A stretch of DNA of 64,000 bases from Bacteroidetes bacterium 43-16 (GCA_001897525.1 MKTB01000015.1:337959-401958); one strand, 5' to 3'; positions 35,371-45,006 are shown, numbered from the stretch's first letter. Notes: generated by a model from the sequence alone, not told the origin. Program-made: numbers and translations.

Positions 35371-37125
35371 ATGAAGAATAGACTACTCATTATTTCTGGT
35401 TTGGCATTAAGCTTTCAGTCTTTTGGTCAGGAGATCAACCCTTCCGACTGGCAACTCGGCCTGTTCGGCGGGCTCAGCGTCCCCCTTGGCGACTATAAAA
35501 ATGATGTCGGCAGGGCAAAGAACGGGTTCAATACGGGCTTAAGCCTCGATTACTTTTTCAAAGGTTCCGGATTCGGCCTTGGTGTGGATGCCCGGTTTCA
35601 AAGACACAATACCGAAGCTTTTACGACCGACAGTCTAAAGCCCGGTAGTTTAGTGTATAATTTCCCCAACGGCTATACTTCATTCACCCATTCTGACCGG
35701 ACGGCCTTTTCCCATATCGGTGTAAGCCTTGGTCCGGTGTACCGCGTTCAAAGCCCTTACCTGGACTTTAATTTTTATGCCCGCGCCGGTGCATTGTTCC
35801 AGCAATACCCGGAGTACAGCCAATCTATACATGCGCTTAATCCTTTTACCAACCAGTACGAAACGGTATTATCACCCTTCGGCACTGACAATAAAACGTC
35901 CAAACCGATAGCCCTGATGGGTATTTTAGGCATGAAGATGATCTATAATATCACGCCTAAGATCGGCATCGGGGTACAGGCAGATTATTTAAGGACCTTT
36001 GGCAATAGCGGCGAGTTTGCAGTAGCTTTTAACGAGCAAAAAAGCCAGATAAAGGCAATCGAGTTCCGGGATGATCAAAAAGAAGGTGTTTATACCAATA
36101 ATGTCTTTGATTATTTCTCTAACGAAAAAACAAAGCAAAAAGCAACCATACAGGACTTCAACATAGGCCTTGCGCTACAGTTTAAACTAGGCGGCTCTGA
36201 TACTGAAAACAGTGGCTCCAGGAAAGGAGGCATCGCCACAACAGTAGCCGTTAAAGATAAACGCACCGGCTTAGCTTTAAGCGGGGTGACGGTAGCCATT
36301 GTGGACCAGAAAGGTAAAACGTACACTGCTGTAACAGATGCCAGCGGGACCATTAATACCCAACTGAAGCCAGGCAGCTATAAAGTAAGCGGCAACAAAA
36401 ATAATTTAAGTACCAATACCGATGAGATCAGCCTGGCAGACTTTAAGAACAGTAATGTGTACAAAGAGATCTACCATGATGATGAGCGCTTTACATTAAG
36501 CGGGGCTACGGTAGATTGTGAAACACAATCCAGCCTGGGCGGCGTTACCACGCAACTGACACGGGCACAGGACGGCAAGGTCATGGAGCAGGTCTCTGAC
36601 AAGAGCGGGAAATTCTACTACCAGTTAGACAAAAACACGGAATACCAGGTGGTCGCCATTGAAAACGGTAAATTTTCACAGACAGAAATAGTAACGACCA
36701 AAGGCTTAGACCGGAACAATACCCTTTATGTGGCCTTGCAATTGGGCGTATGTGAAATAGCAGAAGGCAAAGAGTTTGTGGTTAAAAACATCTTATATGA
36801 TTTCAACCAGTCTTTCATCAGGCCAGATGCGGCCTCTGTATTGAATAACCTGGCACAGACCCTGAAGCGTAATCCTAAAATGATGATTGAGCTTTCTTCT
36901 CATACAGATAGCCGAGGAGACAACAGCTACAATATGAAATTATCCCAGGAGCGTGCAGAGGCCGCGGTTAACTTCCTGGTGAGCAAAGGCATATCACGCA
37001 CCCGCTTAACAGCTAAAGGATTCGGAGAGACCCGGCTGAAAAATAAATGTAAAGACGGGGTACAATGTTCTGAAACGGAACATGAGCAAAACCGCAGAAC
37101 AGAGATCAAGATCCTGAAATATTAA
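35371..37125 (+). CDS. OmpA-family outer-membrane protein with N-terminal barrel
   Basis: 584 residues. A signal peptide (1-20, ending SFGQ) precedes a beta-barrel-like region (about 24-275, many alternating aromatic strands). Two Cna/carboxypeptidase-like beta-sandwich segments (about 285-450) follow, with VKDKRTGLALSGVTVAI and KPGSYKVSG. The C-terminal OmpA peptidoglycan-binding domain (about 465-584) has LYDFNQSFIRPDA, ELSSHTDSRG, LSQERAEAAVNFL and NRRTEI. It probably links the outer membrane to peptidoglycan. The first about 100 bases upstream show no clear promoter box. Confidence 0.88.
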   Translation: MKNRLLIISGLALSFQSFGQEINPSDWQLGLFGGLSVPLGDYKNDVGRAKNGFNTGLSLDYFFKGSGFGLGVDARFQRHNTEAFTTDSLKPGSLVYNFPNGYTSFTHSDRTAFSHIGVSLGPVYRVQSPYLDFNFYARAGALFQQYPEYSQSIHALNPFTNQYETVLSPFGTDNKTSKPIALMGILGMKMIYNITPKIGIGVQADYLRTFGNSGEFAVAFNEQKSQIKAIEFRDDQKEGVYTNNVFDYFSNEKTKQKATIQDFNIGLALQFKLGGSDTENSGSRKGGIATTVAVKDKRTGLALSGVTVAIVDQKGKTYTAVTDASGTINTQLKPGSYKVSGNKNNLSTNTDEISLADFKNSNVYKEIYHDDERFTLSGATVDCETQSSLGGVTTQLTRAQDGKVMEQVSDKSGKFYYQLDKNTEYQVVAIENGKFSQTEIVTTKGLDRNNTLYVALQLGVCEIAEGKEFVVKNILYDFNQSFIRPDAASVLNNLAQTLKRNPKMMIELSSHTDSRGDNSYNMKLSQERAEAAVNFLVSKGISRTRLTAKGFGETRLKNKCKDGVQCSETEHEQNRRTEIKILKY

Positions 37126-37160
37126 ACAAAAGCTTGAATAACCTATACTTGTTTTCAACA

Positions 37161-37188
37161 ATAAAGGCTTCCCTCGGGAAGCCTTTAT
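37161..37188. terminator. Bidirectional terminator between ompA-like gene and lolA
   Basis: A 13-bp perfect stem (37161-37173 with 37176-37188) lies between the convergent genes. Confidence 0.75.
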
Positions 37189-37215
37189 CATTACTTAAAA
37201 TTTATTTTAGGAGGA

Positions 37216-37857
37216 CTATCGAAGGTCTATTACTTCAACGCCGGGATATTTGCTTTTATCAAAGGTATAAAGCGCATCTGAAGCCGCTGCATTGGCCTGG
37301 ATACCGTTCAGGTTGAAGGTATAGTAACCGCCATTGCCTTCTTCTACGCTACCACTCACCAGGCTACCTGCTTTATCTACTAAAAGGGTAACACTTTTAA
37401 AGTTTTTCTTGCTTTTAGGAGTCAGGTACACCACATCAACATTTTTTCCTTTTACACTCTTCTCGCCTACATAAGTATAGTTATACTCATTGGCATAAGA
37501 GGTCGGGAACAATTTTTTAGGAGAGATCTGTACTTCGCCTTCATTATAAGCAGCTACCTGTACCTCTTTATTGTCTTTCATATAAGTCCACATCGTTTTG
37601 CCGTCACAAATCATTTCCTGCTTAGGTAAAGCGACATTGTACTTATCACCCTTCATCTGTAAAGTACCTTTTTGGTTCATGATGGTCTTACCTTTTGCAT
37701 CGGTTGCAATTAAGGTAAAGTTTGCTTTCATGCTGGACATTCCTTTTACTTTTGTACTCATCTTATCCAGTACAACTTTTGCTTTTGCATCTTGCTGCGC
37801 CATAGCACCTGTGGTAAGGCCTACAACTGCTATCATTACTCCCAATAACTTCTTCAT
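37216..37857 (-). CDS. lolA: Outer-membrane lipoprotein carrier protein LolA
   Basis: Periplasmic chaperone that ferries lipoproteins to the outer membrane. The 213 residues have a signal peptide (1-20, ending GAMAQ). The LolA-like incomplete beta-barrel domain has FTLIATDAKGKTIMNQKGTLQMKG (about 46-69), MICDGKTMWTY (about 81-91) and VVYLTPKSKKNFKSVTLLVD (about 138-157). No LolB is adjacent, and Bacteroidota usually lack a canonical LolB. It is monocistronic with a promoter box. Confidence 0.85.
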   Translation of the reverse strand: MKKLLGVMIAVVGLTTGAMAQQDAKAKVVLDKMSTKVKGMSSMKANFTLIATDAKGKTIMNQKGTLQMKGDKYNVALPKQEMICDGKTMWTYMKDNKEVQVAAYNEGEVQISPKKLFPTSYANEYNYTYVGEKSVKGKNVDVVYLTPKSKKNFKSVTLLVDKAGSLVSGSVEEGNGGYYTFNLNGIQANAAASDALYTFDKSKYPGVEVIDLR

Positions 37858-37897
37858 ATTTTTCTGTTTTTTTGTTTTATAGTGGTTTCTTTGAATA

Positions 37898-37905
37898 CAA
37901 AAGTA
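37898..37905 (-). promoter_or_regulatory. -7 box for lolA
   Basis: TACTTTTG on the minus strand, a perfect TAnnTTTG match, 40 bases before the ATG at 37857. Confidence 0.55.
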
Positions 37906-37950
37906 GGGCAGAGTTTAAGTATAAAACGCTAAGCATATGCTAATTTGGCC

Positions 37951-39879
37951 TTAAACTTTCTCTGTTAATACTTTTATAACGGACATTTCTTTTACCGTCT
38001 CCACGATAGCCGCAACATCATATTTGCAGATATGGAACAGCTCTTCAGGCTTGCCATGCTCGATCACTTCATCCGGTATACCCAGCATACGCACTTCTGC
38101 TTTATAGCCATGCGCATTGAAGAATTCCAGCACTGCAGAGCCCATACCACCTTGTATACATCCGTCCTCAACAGTAATTACTTTGTCGAATTTTTGTCCT
38201 ATCTCATGCAGCATGGCCGCATCTAAAGGTTTAACAAACCTCAGGTCATAGTGGGCCGGGTCCAGGTCAAATGTTGCCAGTTGCCTGCAGGCCTCCACCG
38301 CAAAGTTGCCGGGATGGCCCAATGTGATAATGGCCACACCGGTACCGTCTTTTATTTTCCGGCCTGTCCCTACCGGGATCGTTTCCATTTTTGTTTTCCA
38401 CTCGGGCATTACACCCTGCCCTCTCGGGTACCTGATCACAAACGGATTTTTTGTTTCTTCCAGCTGCGCCGTGTACATAAGGTTACGGAGTTCTGCCTCA
38501 TTCATAGGCGCACTCACGATCATGTTAGGAATACAGCGCATATAGGCGATATCATAAGCACCATGATGCGTGGCTCCGTCATCACCTACCAGTCCCGCCC
38601 TGTCCAGGCAGAAGATCACCGGCAGGTTTTGAATCGCTACATCGTGAATGACCATATCATAAGCCCTTTGCATAAAGGAGCTGTAAATATTACAGAACAC
38701 TTTCATGCCCTGTACGGCCAGGCCTGCACTTACGGTAACGGCATGCTGCTCGGCAATACCTACGTCCAATGCGCGGTCCGGCATAGCAGCCATCATATAT
38801 TTAAGGGAACAACCTGAAGGCATGGCCGGGGTAATGCCCATAATCTTAGGATTTTCCTCTGCCAGCTCTATGATTGTTTTCCCGAAGACATCCTGGTATT
38901 TAGGTGCCTGCGGGCAGTCAAATGTTTTGGTATTGATTTGCCCGGTTACTTTATCAAATAATCCCGGGGCATGCCACAGGGTCTGGTCTTTCTCAGCCAG
39001 GTCGTAGCCCTTACCCTTCACCGTTTTTATATGCAGGATCTTAGGCCCGGGCATATCGGCTATATCTTTTATCTGCTCAGAAAGTTTCACCACATTATGA
39101 CCGTCAACAGGGCCAAAATAGCGGAAACCTAAAGCTTCAAACAGGTTACTTGATTTTGAAATAACGCCTTTAAGGCTGGCTTCTATTTTGGAAGCCATAC
39201 TGCGCTGGAATCCCGGGGCAGGTAATTTTCCCAACAGGTGCCAGAAGTCATCCCTTAATTTATTGTACGTTTTTGAAGTGGTAATATCTGTCAGGTATTC
39301 CTTCAGCGCGCCTACATTCGCATCAATGCTCATGTTATTATCGTTCAGGATCACCAGGATATTGGCATTGGCCACACCGGCATGATTCAGGGCTTCGAAG
39401 GGAAGACCTGCCGTCATAGCACCATCACCGATAACGGCGACATGCCTGCGGTCCGTCTCTCCCTTTACTTTGGAAGCAATGGCCATACCCAAGGCTGCAG
39501 AAATGGAAGTAGAAGAGTGTCCTACACCAAAAGCATCATAAGGGCTTTCTTTTATATTTGGGAAACCACTGATTCCATCGAGTTTCCTGTTGGTATGAAA
39601 TACCTTCCTTCTTCCCGTAAGAATCTTATGACCGTAGGCCTGGTGGCCCACATCCCATACGAGCTTATCATAAGGGGTACGTAACACATAATGTAAGGCA
39701 ACCGTAAGCTCTACCACACCCAGGCTCGCGCCAAAGTGACCTCCGTTTACACTTACACAGTCTATGATGAACTGCCTTAACTCGTTACAAACCTGTTGTA
39801 GCTGTAACTTATCTAACTTTTGTAGATCTGAGGGGTATTCTATGGTGCTGAGTAATGGACCTGCTTTAATTTCTTCCAT
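37951..39879 (-). CDS. dxs: 1-deoxy-D-xylulose-5-phosphate synthase
   Basis: Thiamine-diphosphate enzyme that condenses pyruvate and glyceraldehyde-3-phosphate, the first step of the MEP isoprenoid pathway. The 642 residues show WDVGHQAYGHKILTGRR (about 75-91), GVGHSSTSISAALGMA (about 118-133), the ThDP motif GDGAMTAG (about 151-158) with NDNNMSID (about 177-184), and the transketolase pyrimidine-binding domain with DVGIAEQHAV and DRAGLVGDDGATHHG. Full length and monocistronic. Confidence 0.96.
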   Translation of the reverse strand: MEEIKAGPLLSTIEYPSDLQKLDKLQLQQVCNELRQFIIDCVSVNGGHFGASLGVVELTVALHYVLRTPYDKLVWDVGHQAYGHKILTGRRKVFHTNRKLDGISGFPNIKESPYDAFGVGHSSTSISAALGMAIASKVKGETDRRHVAVIGDGAMTAGLPFEALNHAGVANANILVILNDNNMSIDANVGALKEYLTDITTSKTYNKLRDDFWHLLGKLPAPGFQRSMASKIEASLKGVISKSSNLFEALGFRYFGPVDGHNVVKLSEQIKDIADMPGPKILHIKTVKGKGYDLAEKDQTLWHAPGLFDKVTGQINTKTFDCPQAPKYQDVFGKTIIELAEENPKIMGITPAMPSGCSLKYMMAAMPDRALDVGIAEQHAVTVSAGLAVQGMKVFCNIYSSFMQRAYDMVIHDVAIQNLPVIFCLDRAGLVGDDGATHHGAYDIAYMRCIPNMIVSAPMNEAELRNLMYTAQLEETKNPFVIRYPRGQGVMPEWKTKMETIPVGTGRKIKDGTGVAIITLGHPGNFAVEACRQLATFDLDPAHYDLRFVKPLDAAMLHEIGQKFDKVITVEDGCIQGGMGSAVLEFFNAHGYKAEVRMLGIPDEVIEHGKPEELFHICKYDVAAIVETVKEMSVIKVLTEKV

Positions 39880-39899
39880 TTAAGGTACTATTTAACTAG

Positions 39900-39907
39900 C
39901 AAAAATA
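39900..39907 (-). promoter_or_regulatory. -7 box for dxs
   Basis: TATTTTTG on the minus strand, a perfect TAnnTTTG match, 20 bases before the ATG at 39879. Confidence 0.55.
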
Positions 39908-39992
39908 GTGAATTAAGACATTACCCGCCTTAAGAATTTACAGAGAAACGACATTTTTGCCAAACAAGATGTTAAAGATAAGTTGGTGATAC

Positions 39993-41957
39993 TTATTTGA
40001 TCAGCATCACTTCACCTTTCCTGAACTCGTCTGTACCATCTAAGAAGCGTACCCTGATGCCATAATAATAGACACCTACCTCTGCTCTGCGGCCATTATG
40101 AAATCCGTCCCAGCCTTTAGACCCGTTGCCGGTATAAGAACCAAATATTTTCTGGCCCCAGCGGTTAAATATTTCAAAAGAAATGACCGTAAAGTTTTGC
40201 TCCATCTGGAAAACCGGGGCAAACACGTCATTTTTACCATCACCGTTGGGCGTAAAGGCATTCGGCATAGCGAAATCTTTATTCAACACCTCGGCTTTTA
40301 AATTTAAGAATGCCGTATCTACACAACCAAATTCATTGCGCCCGATCACCTGTACCAATTGTTCTTCAGGTCCGGCAATGAACTGTAAAGCGCTGAATTG
40401 AGAGGGGAACAGGGACTGAGGCAACCAGGAAAGGATCTCATAATGATCTGTATTTCCTTTTGCCTGCAGGGTGATCTGCTCTCCGGCCAGGTAGTTTTGC
40501 GGATGCAACAAGTATAGGTCCAGCAAGAACGGTTCAATATTGATCCGGGTGATCGTCACCACACTATCACACATGGACTGGCTCCTCAATGTATCATAAA
40601 GGATTACAGAAGTATCATAACGTACCCCATTATATACAACAAAATTACAGTCATTGATTGAATTGGTGATGATATTAGCCGTTTCTATCACATTAAGGCT
40701 CAGGTAGATCAGGCTGTCACATCCTGCAGGATTGAATACCCGGATGGAATCAAAGCGCGGACTGCTCTCTGCATTGTTAGGAAGAGTTTTTCCTCTCCAC
40801 TGGTTCTGAGACAATTGCCCCCTGCACAAAGACAGGTATTCTGTTCTTGGTGCCGGAGAAGGCCTTACCTGTAAATTCAGGGTTATGGCGCTATCGCAGC
40901 CTCCAGGAGCAGGAACAGTTACCGTTGTATAGCTTGGATTACTTAACGCATTAGCTGGAATAGTAATACCTCTCCAGACCATAGGCAGCGCTTCGCTGCA
41001 TACACTTAAGGTTTCTGTTTTCTGGGCATTAAGCGTATATTGCACCACTACCTGTGCAGAATCTTTATAGCCGCAGGCATTATTGGCATTATACACACAT
41101 TTTACCGTACTTCCGGAGGCTATGGTATTATTCTGGAAGTTAGCAGTAGTAAAGCCCGGCATTAAGTTGCCATTTACAAACCATTGATAGGTACCCCCGG
41201 TTTGCGGATTCCCTACATTAGCCTGGATATTGATGTTACTGCTACAGTTGATACTCAGGTTATTCAGGGTCACTGTTGGTTTCGGACAATCAGAAAACAA
41301 CCAGATACTATCTATAGCGGCCGGTGGCTGCACCCCTAATGTATTCCCGTTTTTCCAGGTAAATACCAGTCTCCTGGTCGTACCTGCAAAAGATGCCGGA
41401 AGCGTAACCTCGCTGGTAGACCCCGAAGATATAGCAGAAGTAAACACGGTATCATGAACGGTAGCTGCTCCAGTTCCGTTCCAGTTAGGCGTAACGGCAG
41501 TACCGAAAGGCTGGCCTAAAGTCGGTGTTAAAGTAGTAGGGCAAGTAAAAACATATAATACATCATACCTCGGACCTTCACCCTGGGCATTCCAGCGGAA
41601 CTTCAATTTGATAATTTCCTGGCCCGCAGGGAACGTTACATTCTTATATATATGTGTCGTAGAATAGTTATTGATGTCATAAGACCAGCTCGAGCCATTG
41701 GAAGACTGGGATATATAAGCGACCCTGCTGTCGGTAGGCGCAAAAGAGTTAGCACCGGAAGTCAGGGTATTGGTCGTCAGGAACCAGTTATTACCGCCGG
41801 AGGTATTATTGACTACCGTCCAGCCGTTTGCGGCAAAAGTATTGCCCATTTCAAAGCCCCCGTCGGTATGCGGATTAACGATCAGGGTTTGTCCTGAAGC
41901 GCTCTTTGCAAACAAAGCCAGGACCAGCAGACAGGATATTTTTAAACAGAATTTCAT
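39993..41957 (-). CDS. T9SS-exported protein with gliding-type C-terminal domain
   Basis: 654 residues from the ATG at 41957. A signal peptide (1 to about 22, ending SASGQ) precedes a beta-sandwich (about 25-210, HTDGGFEMGNTFAANGW onward, carbohydrate-binding-like). Ig-like units follow with GTYQWFVNGNLMPGF (about 252-266) and several 'C-D-S-x-I-x-L-x-L' segments. The CHU-type sorting domain (about 565-654) runs from AFTPNGDGKNDVF to GEVMLIK. The longer start at 42029 is rejected because a -7 box lies between the two starts. Cell-surface location is expected; function is unknown. Confidence 0.82.
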   Translation of the reverse strand: MKFCLKISCLLVLALFAKSASGQTLIVNPHTDGGFEMGNTFAANGWTVVNNTSGGNNWFLTTNTLTSGANSFAPTDSRVAYISQSSNGSSWSYDINNYSTTHIYKNVTFPAGQEIIKLKFRWNAQGEGPRYDVLYVFTCPTTLTPTLGQPFGTAVTPNWNGTGAATVHDTVFTSAISSGSTSEVTLPASFAGTTRRLVFTWKNGNTLGVQPPAAIDSIWLFSDCPKPTVTLNNLSINCSSNINIQANVGNPQTGGTYQWFVNGNLMPGFTTANFQNNTIASGSTVKCVYNANNACGYKDSAQVVVQYTLNAQKTETLSVCSEALPMVWRGITIPANALSNPSYTTVTVPAPGGCDSAITLNLQVRPSPAPRTEYLSLCRGQLSQNQWRGKTLPNNAESSPRFDSIRVFNPAGCDSLIYLSLNVIETANIITNSINDCNFVVYNGVRYDTSVILYDTLRSQSMCDSVVTITRINIEPFLLDLYLLHPQNYLAGEQITLQAKGNTDHYEILSWLPQSLFPSQFSALQFIAGPEEQLVQVIGRNEFGCVDTAFLNLKAEVLNKDFAMPNAFTPNGDGKNDVFAPVFQMEQNFTVISFEIFNRWGQKIFGSYTGNGSKGWDGFHNGRRAEVGVYYYGIRVRFLDGTDEFRKGEVMLIK

Positions 41958-41987
41958 TTTAATAAGGATGGGGTTGAAAATTTTCAA

Positions 41988-41995
41988 CAAAACTA
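41988..41995 (-). promoter_or_regulatory. -7 box for the 39.9-kb T9SS gene
   Basis: TAGTTTTG on the minus strand, a perfect TAnnTTTG match, 30 bases before the ATG at 41957 and inside the longer ORF. Confidence 0.55.
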
Positions 41996-42051
41996 TAAAG
42001 AGCTTTTTATACAAAAGCCTGATTAACAAAAAATAAGAAAATGATAATATA

Positions 42052-42462
42052 TCAAGCTTCTATATCTTTCCCGGTACGATAGACCGTTCCTTTAAAGACA
42101 CAAACCAGTTTACCGTCTGCATTATAGGTTTTGATATCATACAGACCTGTGGTTTTACCCAGGTTGACCTCTTTAGCCTCTACCGTGAGCACCTGGCCTT
42201 CAAAAGCGGGCCTGGTGAAAGAAATGGACACCTCCAGGGCTACACTTAAAGTGCCGTGAGAATTGCAGGCAAAGGCCAGTGCAGAATCTGAAGCAGAAAA
42301 CAAGACTCCGCCATGCACCGTGCCAAATCCATTCAACATTTCCGGGCGGATGGTATAGTGAAGTTTGCAGTATCCGAGTGCAACTTCCTCGATTTCAACA
42401 TCCAGCCAACGGGAGAACCCATCATTCTTCATTAAAGCATCTTTTGCTTGTTCGGGAGTCAT
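42052..42462 (-). CDS. Hotdog-fold thioesterase, PaaI-like
   Basis: 136 residues of the PaaI/YdiI acyl-CoA thioesterase family. The signature is MLNGFGTVHGGVLFSASDSALAFACNS (from about 39). The HGG turn and the acidic residue (Asp about 54) occupy the catalytic helix positions. VALEVSISFTRPAFEGQVLTVEAKEVNLGKTTGLYDI is typical of the central strands. In the phenylacetate pathway PaaI hydrolyses dead-end CoA esters. No paa genes are nearby, so the substrate is open. Confidence 0.85.
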   Translation of the reverse strand: MTPEQAKDALMKNDGFSRWLDVEIEEVALGYCKLHYTIRPEMLNGFGTVHGGVLFSASDSALAFACNSHGTLSVALEVSISFTRPAFEGQVLTVEAKEVNLGKTTGLYDIKTYNADGKLVCVFKGTVYRTGKDIEA

Positions 42463-42480
42463 AAAATTTTTTTAAGGCCG

Positions 42481-42488
42481 CAAAGGTA
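42481..42488 (-). promoter_or_regulatory. -7 box for the thioesterase gene
   Basis: TACCTTTG on the minus strand, a perfect TAnnTTTG match, 18 bases before the ATG at 42462. Confidence 0.55.
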
Positions 42489-42611
42489 TCAACATTAATC
42501 TCAACTTTAAATTATTTCTTATATACTTTTACAAAAGGAACATTTAAACCTTCCTAAAACTATCCAGTCTTAGGTAGCATAAATACTCACACAGAAATTA
42601 AAACACAAATA

Positions 42612-43265
42612 ATGAAAAAGTTATTTTTATACGCAACGATAGGCTTTAGTGTATTATCATTAGGTAGCTGTACCCCTACTTATGTAGACCCCTACCCTCC
42701 GGGTAGTGGACAGAATACCTATACATTTGTAGATGAATTTGTAGATAACAGGAACGGATGGAACTTTTCAGACCCGGCATGGGATGCCTATGGCGTGATT
42801 GATCAAGGTACTTTTTCATTCAATTACCTGGACCCTAACGGGGTGGCTTATTACCGCTCTAAAGATATAAGGTTCAATCCGGATAAAGATTTCTCCATCC
42901 AGACCCGTATCGGATCAGATAATAATATGGGATTGCTTTTTGGTTATGATGAAGCCAGCGGTGCTTATGGCTATAGCTTTACGGTAAGCTATGACGGCTA
43001 CTTCGCCCTTTGGGATGAAGGCGGCAATGGGGGACCGGCGGACATTACCGCACTCGTAGCTCCGACTTACTCTTCTGCAGTAAGGGCAAATGGCGACTGG
43101 AATGAACTGAGCATAGAGCAGGTAGGCAATAACTGGGTGGGCTATATCAATAATAACAGGGTATTCAGCATACGTGCTCCTTATATTGTAAAAGGAAGTG
43201 TAGGATTTGTGGTGATGGCCTCTACCCGTGGTGAAGCCGATTATATACAGGCAGATTTTTATTAA
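42612..43265 (+). CDS. Lipoprotein with concanavalin-like (DUF1080-like) domain
   Basis: 217 residues. The lipoprotein signal ends SVLSLGSC (Cys 20). A linker rich in Pro/Tyr (TYVDPYPPGSGQN) precedes a beta-jelly-roll-like domain. Motifs VDEFVDNRNGWNF (about 40-52), DFSIQTRIGSDNNMGLLFGYD (about 95-115) and DWNELSIEQVGNNWVGYINNNRVF (about 160-183) match the pattern of DUF1080/LamG-type folds that bind sugars. No catalytic residues can be named. Monocistronic with terminator. Confidence 0.7.
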   Translation: MKKLFLYATIGFSVLSLGSCTPTYVDPYPPGSGQNTYTFVDEFVDNRNGWNFSDPAWDAYGVIDQGTFSFNYLDPNGVAYYRSKDIRFNPDKDFSIQTRIGSDNNMGLLFGYDEASGAYGYSFTVSYDGYFALWDEGGNGGPADITALVAPTYSSAVRANGDWNELSIEQVGNNWVGYINNNRVFSIRAPYIVKGSVGFVVMASTRGEADYIQADFY

Positions 43266-43284
43266 AATTAGTTATACAGGAACT

Positions 43285-43318
43285 AAAAAGGGAGCTAACA
43301 AATGTTAGCTCCCTTTTT
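43285..43318. terminator. Bidirectional terminator
   Basis: A 16-bp perfect stem (43285-43300 with 43303-43318), A-rich then T-rich, lies between convergent genes. Confidence 0.85.
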
Positions 43319-43348
43319 ATATGCTTAATAATCTTAATCATGTATGAA

Positions 43349-44224
43349 TTATTGTCCTCTGCCAAATATTCTCGGGCAACGGGACTGTAAATATCTTTTT
43401 GCATTACCGAATGCATCGAAATAGATGGTTGCTGTAATCCCTGCAGTCCAATACCAGTCATTTCCTTTAAAATCACCGCGCTGGAATTTATAGTTCGGGT
43501 AATTGCCGTCCCAGTAGTAATGCTCATTACCGCGGTAGGCCATGGCAGCAGCTTCTTTACTTACATAGCGGCTTAAAGTATCCAGGTTGACATAAGTTTT
43601 ACTTACATCATCTATATAATCTGTAGAAGTATACCTTAGGTTTACTTCACCGCACAGCATTACCGTCTTACCGATAAAGAACTTAAATCCACCCCCGATA
43701 GGGAAGGCTGCATTCACCAGCGGGTAGACTTTACGGTCGGGGTATTGGGATAAACCCTGCCCTTCTGTTCTCAGGTCACGTAAAAAATGTTTTTCTCCTT
43801 TATTGTCATAGGCAAACGGATTGCTGTAAAAAGCACCCACACCTGCAAAAATGTATGGGGTAAACTTGAAACGGCTCTCTCCGCCCACCGGCAAAAGGTT
43901 CAGTTCAATACCTCCATAAATTTCACCCATCCTGTTGGTAAAACTTAAATTCCTGCGCTCATAAGTTTTATTCAGAGAAACGCTGTCTGCTGCAGTCAAG
44001 TTAATATAGTTTGCTGCAAACCTGAAACCAAGATGATTATTGACAAAATATTTGTACATAATGCCGAAAGACGGGCGCATCAGGCGATTATCTTCAGGAA
44101 TAAGATTTGGTTGTAAATCTCCGTAAAACGTACTTGCAGCGGCAGAAATACCTATTTCATGATGCTTTTGGGCATTCACAATAAAAGGCAAGGCCACGAT
44201 TGCAGAAAGTAAAAGTTTTTTCAT
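43349..44224 (-). CDS. DUF6089-like outer-membrane beta-barrel protein
   Basis: 291 residues with a signal peptide (1-18, ending IVNAQ). The start of the mature part, KHHEIGISAAASTFYGDLQPN (about 19-39), is the opening I associate with DUF6089 of Bacteroidota. Alternating hydrophobic strands and GVGAFYSNPFAYDNKGE (about 128-144) suggest an eight-stranded barrel. Function of the family is unknown; related proteins are thought to be porin-like. A promoter box is visible upstream. Confidence 0.78.
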   Translation of the reverse strand: MKKLLLSAIVALPFIVNAQKHHEIGISAAASTFYGDLQPNLIPEDNRLMRPSFGIMYKYFVNNHLGFRFAANYINLTAADSVSLNKTYERRNLSFTNRMGEIYGGIELNLLPVGGESRFKFTPYIFAGVGAFYSNPFAYDNKGEKHFLRDLRTEGQGLSQYPDRKVYPLVNAAFPIGGGFKFFIGKTVMLCGEVNLRYTSTDYIDDVSKTYVNLDTLSRYVSKEAAAMAYRGNEHYYWDGNYPNYKFQRGDFKGNDWYWTAGITATIYFDAFGNAKRYLQSRCPRIFGRGQ

Positions 44225-44308
44225 CAGAATTAATATCTTGATTTAAAAATCGACCAACAAGCTTCTTCACGTCTAAAACTTTGCAGTTTCAGATCTCAAT
44301 CTAGTTCA

Positions 44309-44316
44309 CAAATATA
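44309..44316 (-). promoter_or_regulatory. -7 box for the DUF6089 gene
   Basis: TATATTTG on the minus strand, a perfect TAnnTTTG match, 84 bases before the ATG at 44224. Confidence 0.5.
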
Positions 44317-44530
44317 ATTTTTAAGGTGGTAAAAACAAAGATTTATCATTTTATTTTTAAAAAAAATCAGATTCAGATGCCCCGAATTCTTAATTTTATG
44401 ACCGGAATATCTGGCTTTTTATTGCTTATAACAAATAAACAACAAACCATAACACACTGAATATCAGCCAATTAACATTTAGTTGGCATTTTTTTAACGC
44501 AAAAAGCTTGAAAATTGAAGGAGATGGGGC

Positions 44531-44538
44531 TACCTTTG
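44531..44538 (+). promoter_or_regulatory. -7 box for the RlpA-like gene
   Basis: TACCTTTG, a perfect TAnnTTTG match, 27 bases before the ATG at 44566. It lies inside a longer reading frame that starts at 44515. Confidence 0.6.
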
Positions 44539-44565
44539 CTGCCGAACAAAAAATATATTTGGATT

Positions 44566-45006
44566 ATGATGCTAAAGAAAATTGTATGTTCAATTATAGC
44601 TCTTTTAATGGTAAACTTTGCGACAGTTACCCTGAATGCACAGAAAGGTGGTGATTCGAAAACAGGGACGGCAAGTTATTACCATAGTAAATTTGTAGGC
44701 AGAAAAACAGCTAACGGAGAAACCTTTAGCAATACTAAATATACTGCTGCCTGCAACCAGTATCCATTAGGAACGTACCTGAAGGTGACCAATAACAAAA
44801 ACGGGAAAGCAGTTTATGTTAAGGTAAATGACCGGATCGGGCATCCTAAAAGGGTAATAGACCTGACTCATCGCGCTGCAAAAGATCTTAGTTTTACCAA
44901 TAGTGGTCTGGCCAATGTGACTATTGAAGTAGTCAATTCAGACCTGGGACAACGCAGGATACTCGCACAAACCAATGATGAAGGCGTGAGCGATAATACA
45001 TTATAA
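44566..45006 (+). CDS. RlpA-like septal-ring/double-psi beta-barrel protein
   Basis: 146 residues from the ATG at 44566 (a second ATG follows at once). A signal peptide (1-26, ending TLNAQ) precedes a double-psi beta-barrel. Motifs GTASYYHSKFVGRKTANGETF (about 34-54), TAACNQYPLGTYLKVTN and VKVNDRIGHPKRVIDLTHRAAKDL (about 85-108) are those of RlpA, which in Pseudomonas is a lytic transglycosylase for denuded glycan. There is no lipobox Cys and no SPOR domain, so it is a short secreted form. The Asp of NDRIG is retained. Confidence 0.87.
   Translation: MMLKKIVCSIIALLMVNFATVTLNAQKGGDSKTGTASYYHSKFVGRKTANGETFSNTKYTAACNQYPLGTYLKVTNNKNGKAVYVKVNDRIGHPKRVIDLTHRAAKDLSFTNSGLANVTIEVVNSDLGQRRILAQTNDEGVSDNTL

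Larger units (their letters stand above)
44225..44565. other. Divergent intergenic region between DUF6089 and RlpA genes
   Basis: Holds the minus-strand -7 box at 44309-44316 and the plus-strand -7 box at 44531-44538. The rest is AT-rich. I see no RNA gene or repeat. An ORF reading upstream from 44515 is not used because the promoter box falls inside it. Confidence 0.5.

Noticed and set aside
44515..44565. Longer N-terminus for the RlpA-like protein starting at 44515
   Set aside because: A perfect TAnnTTTG promoter box lies inside this stretch, and the signal peptide begins properly at 44566.
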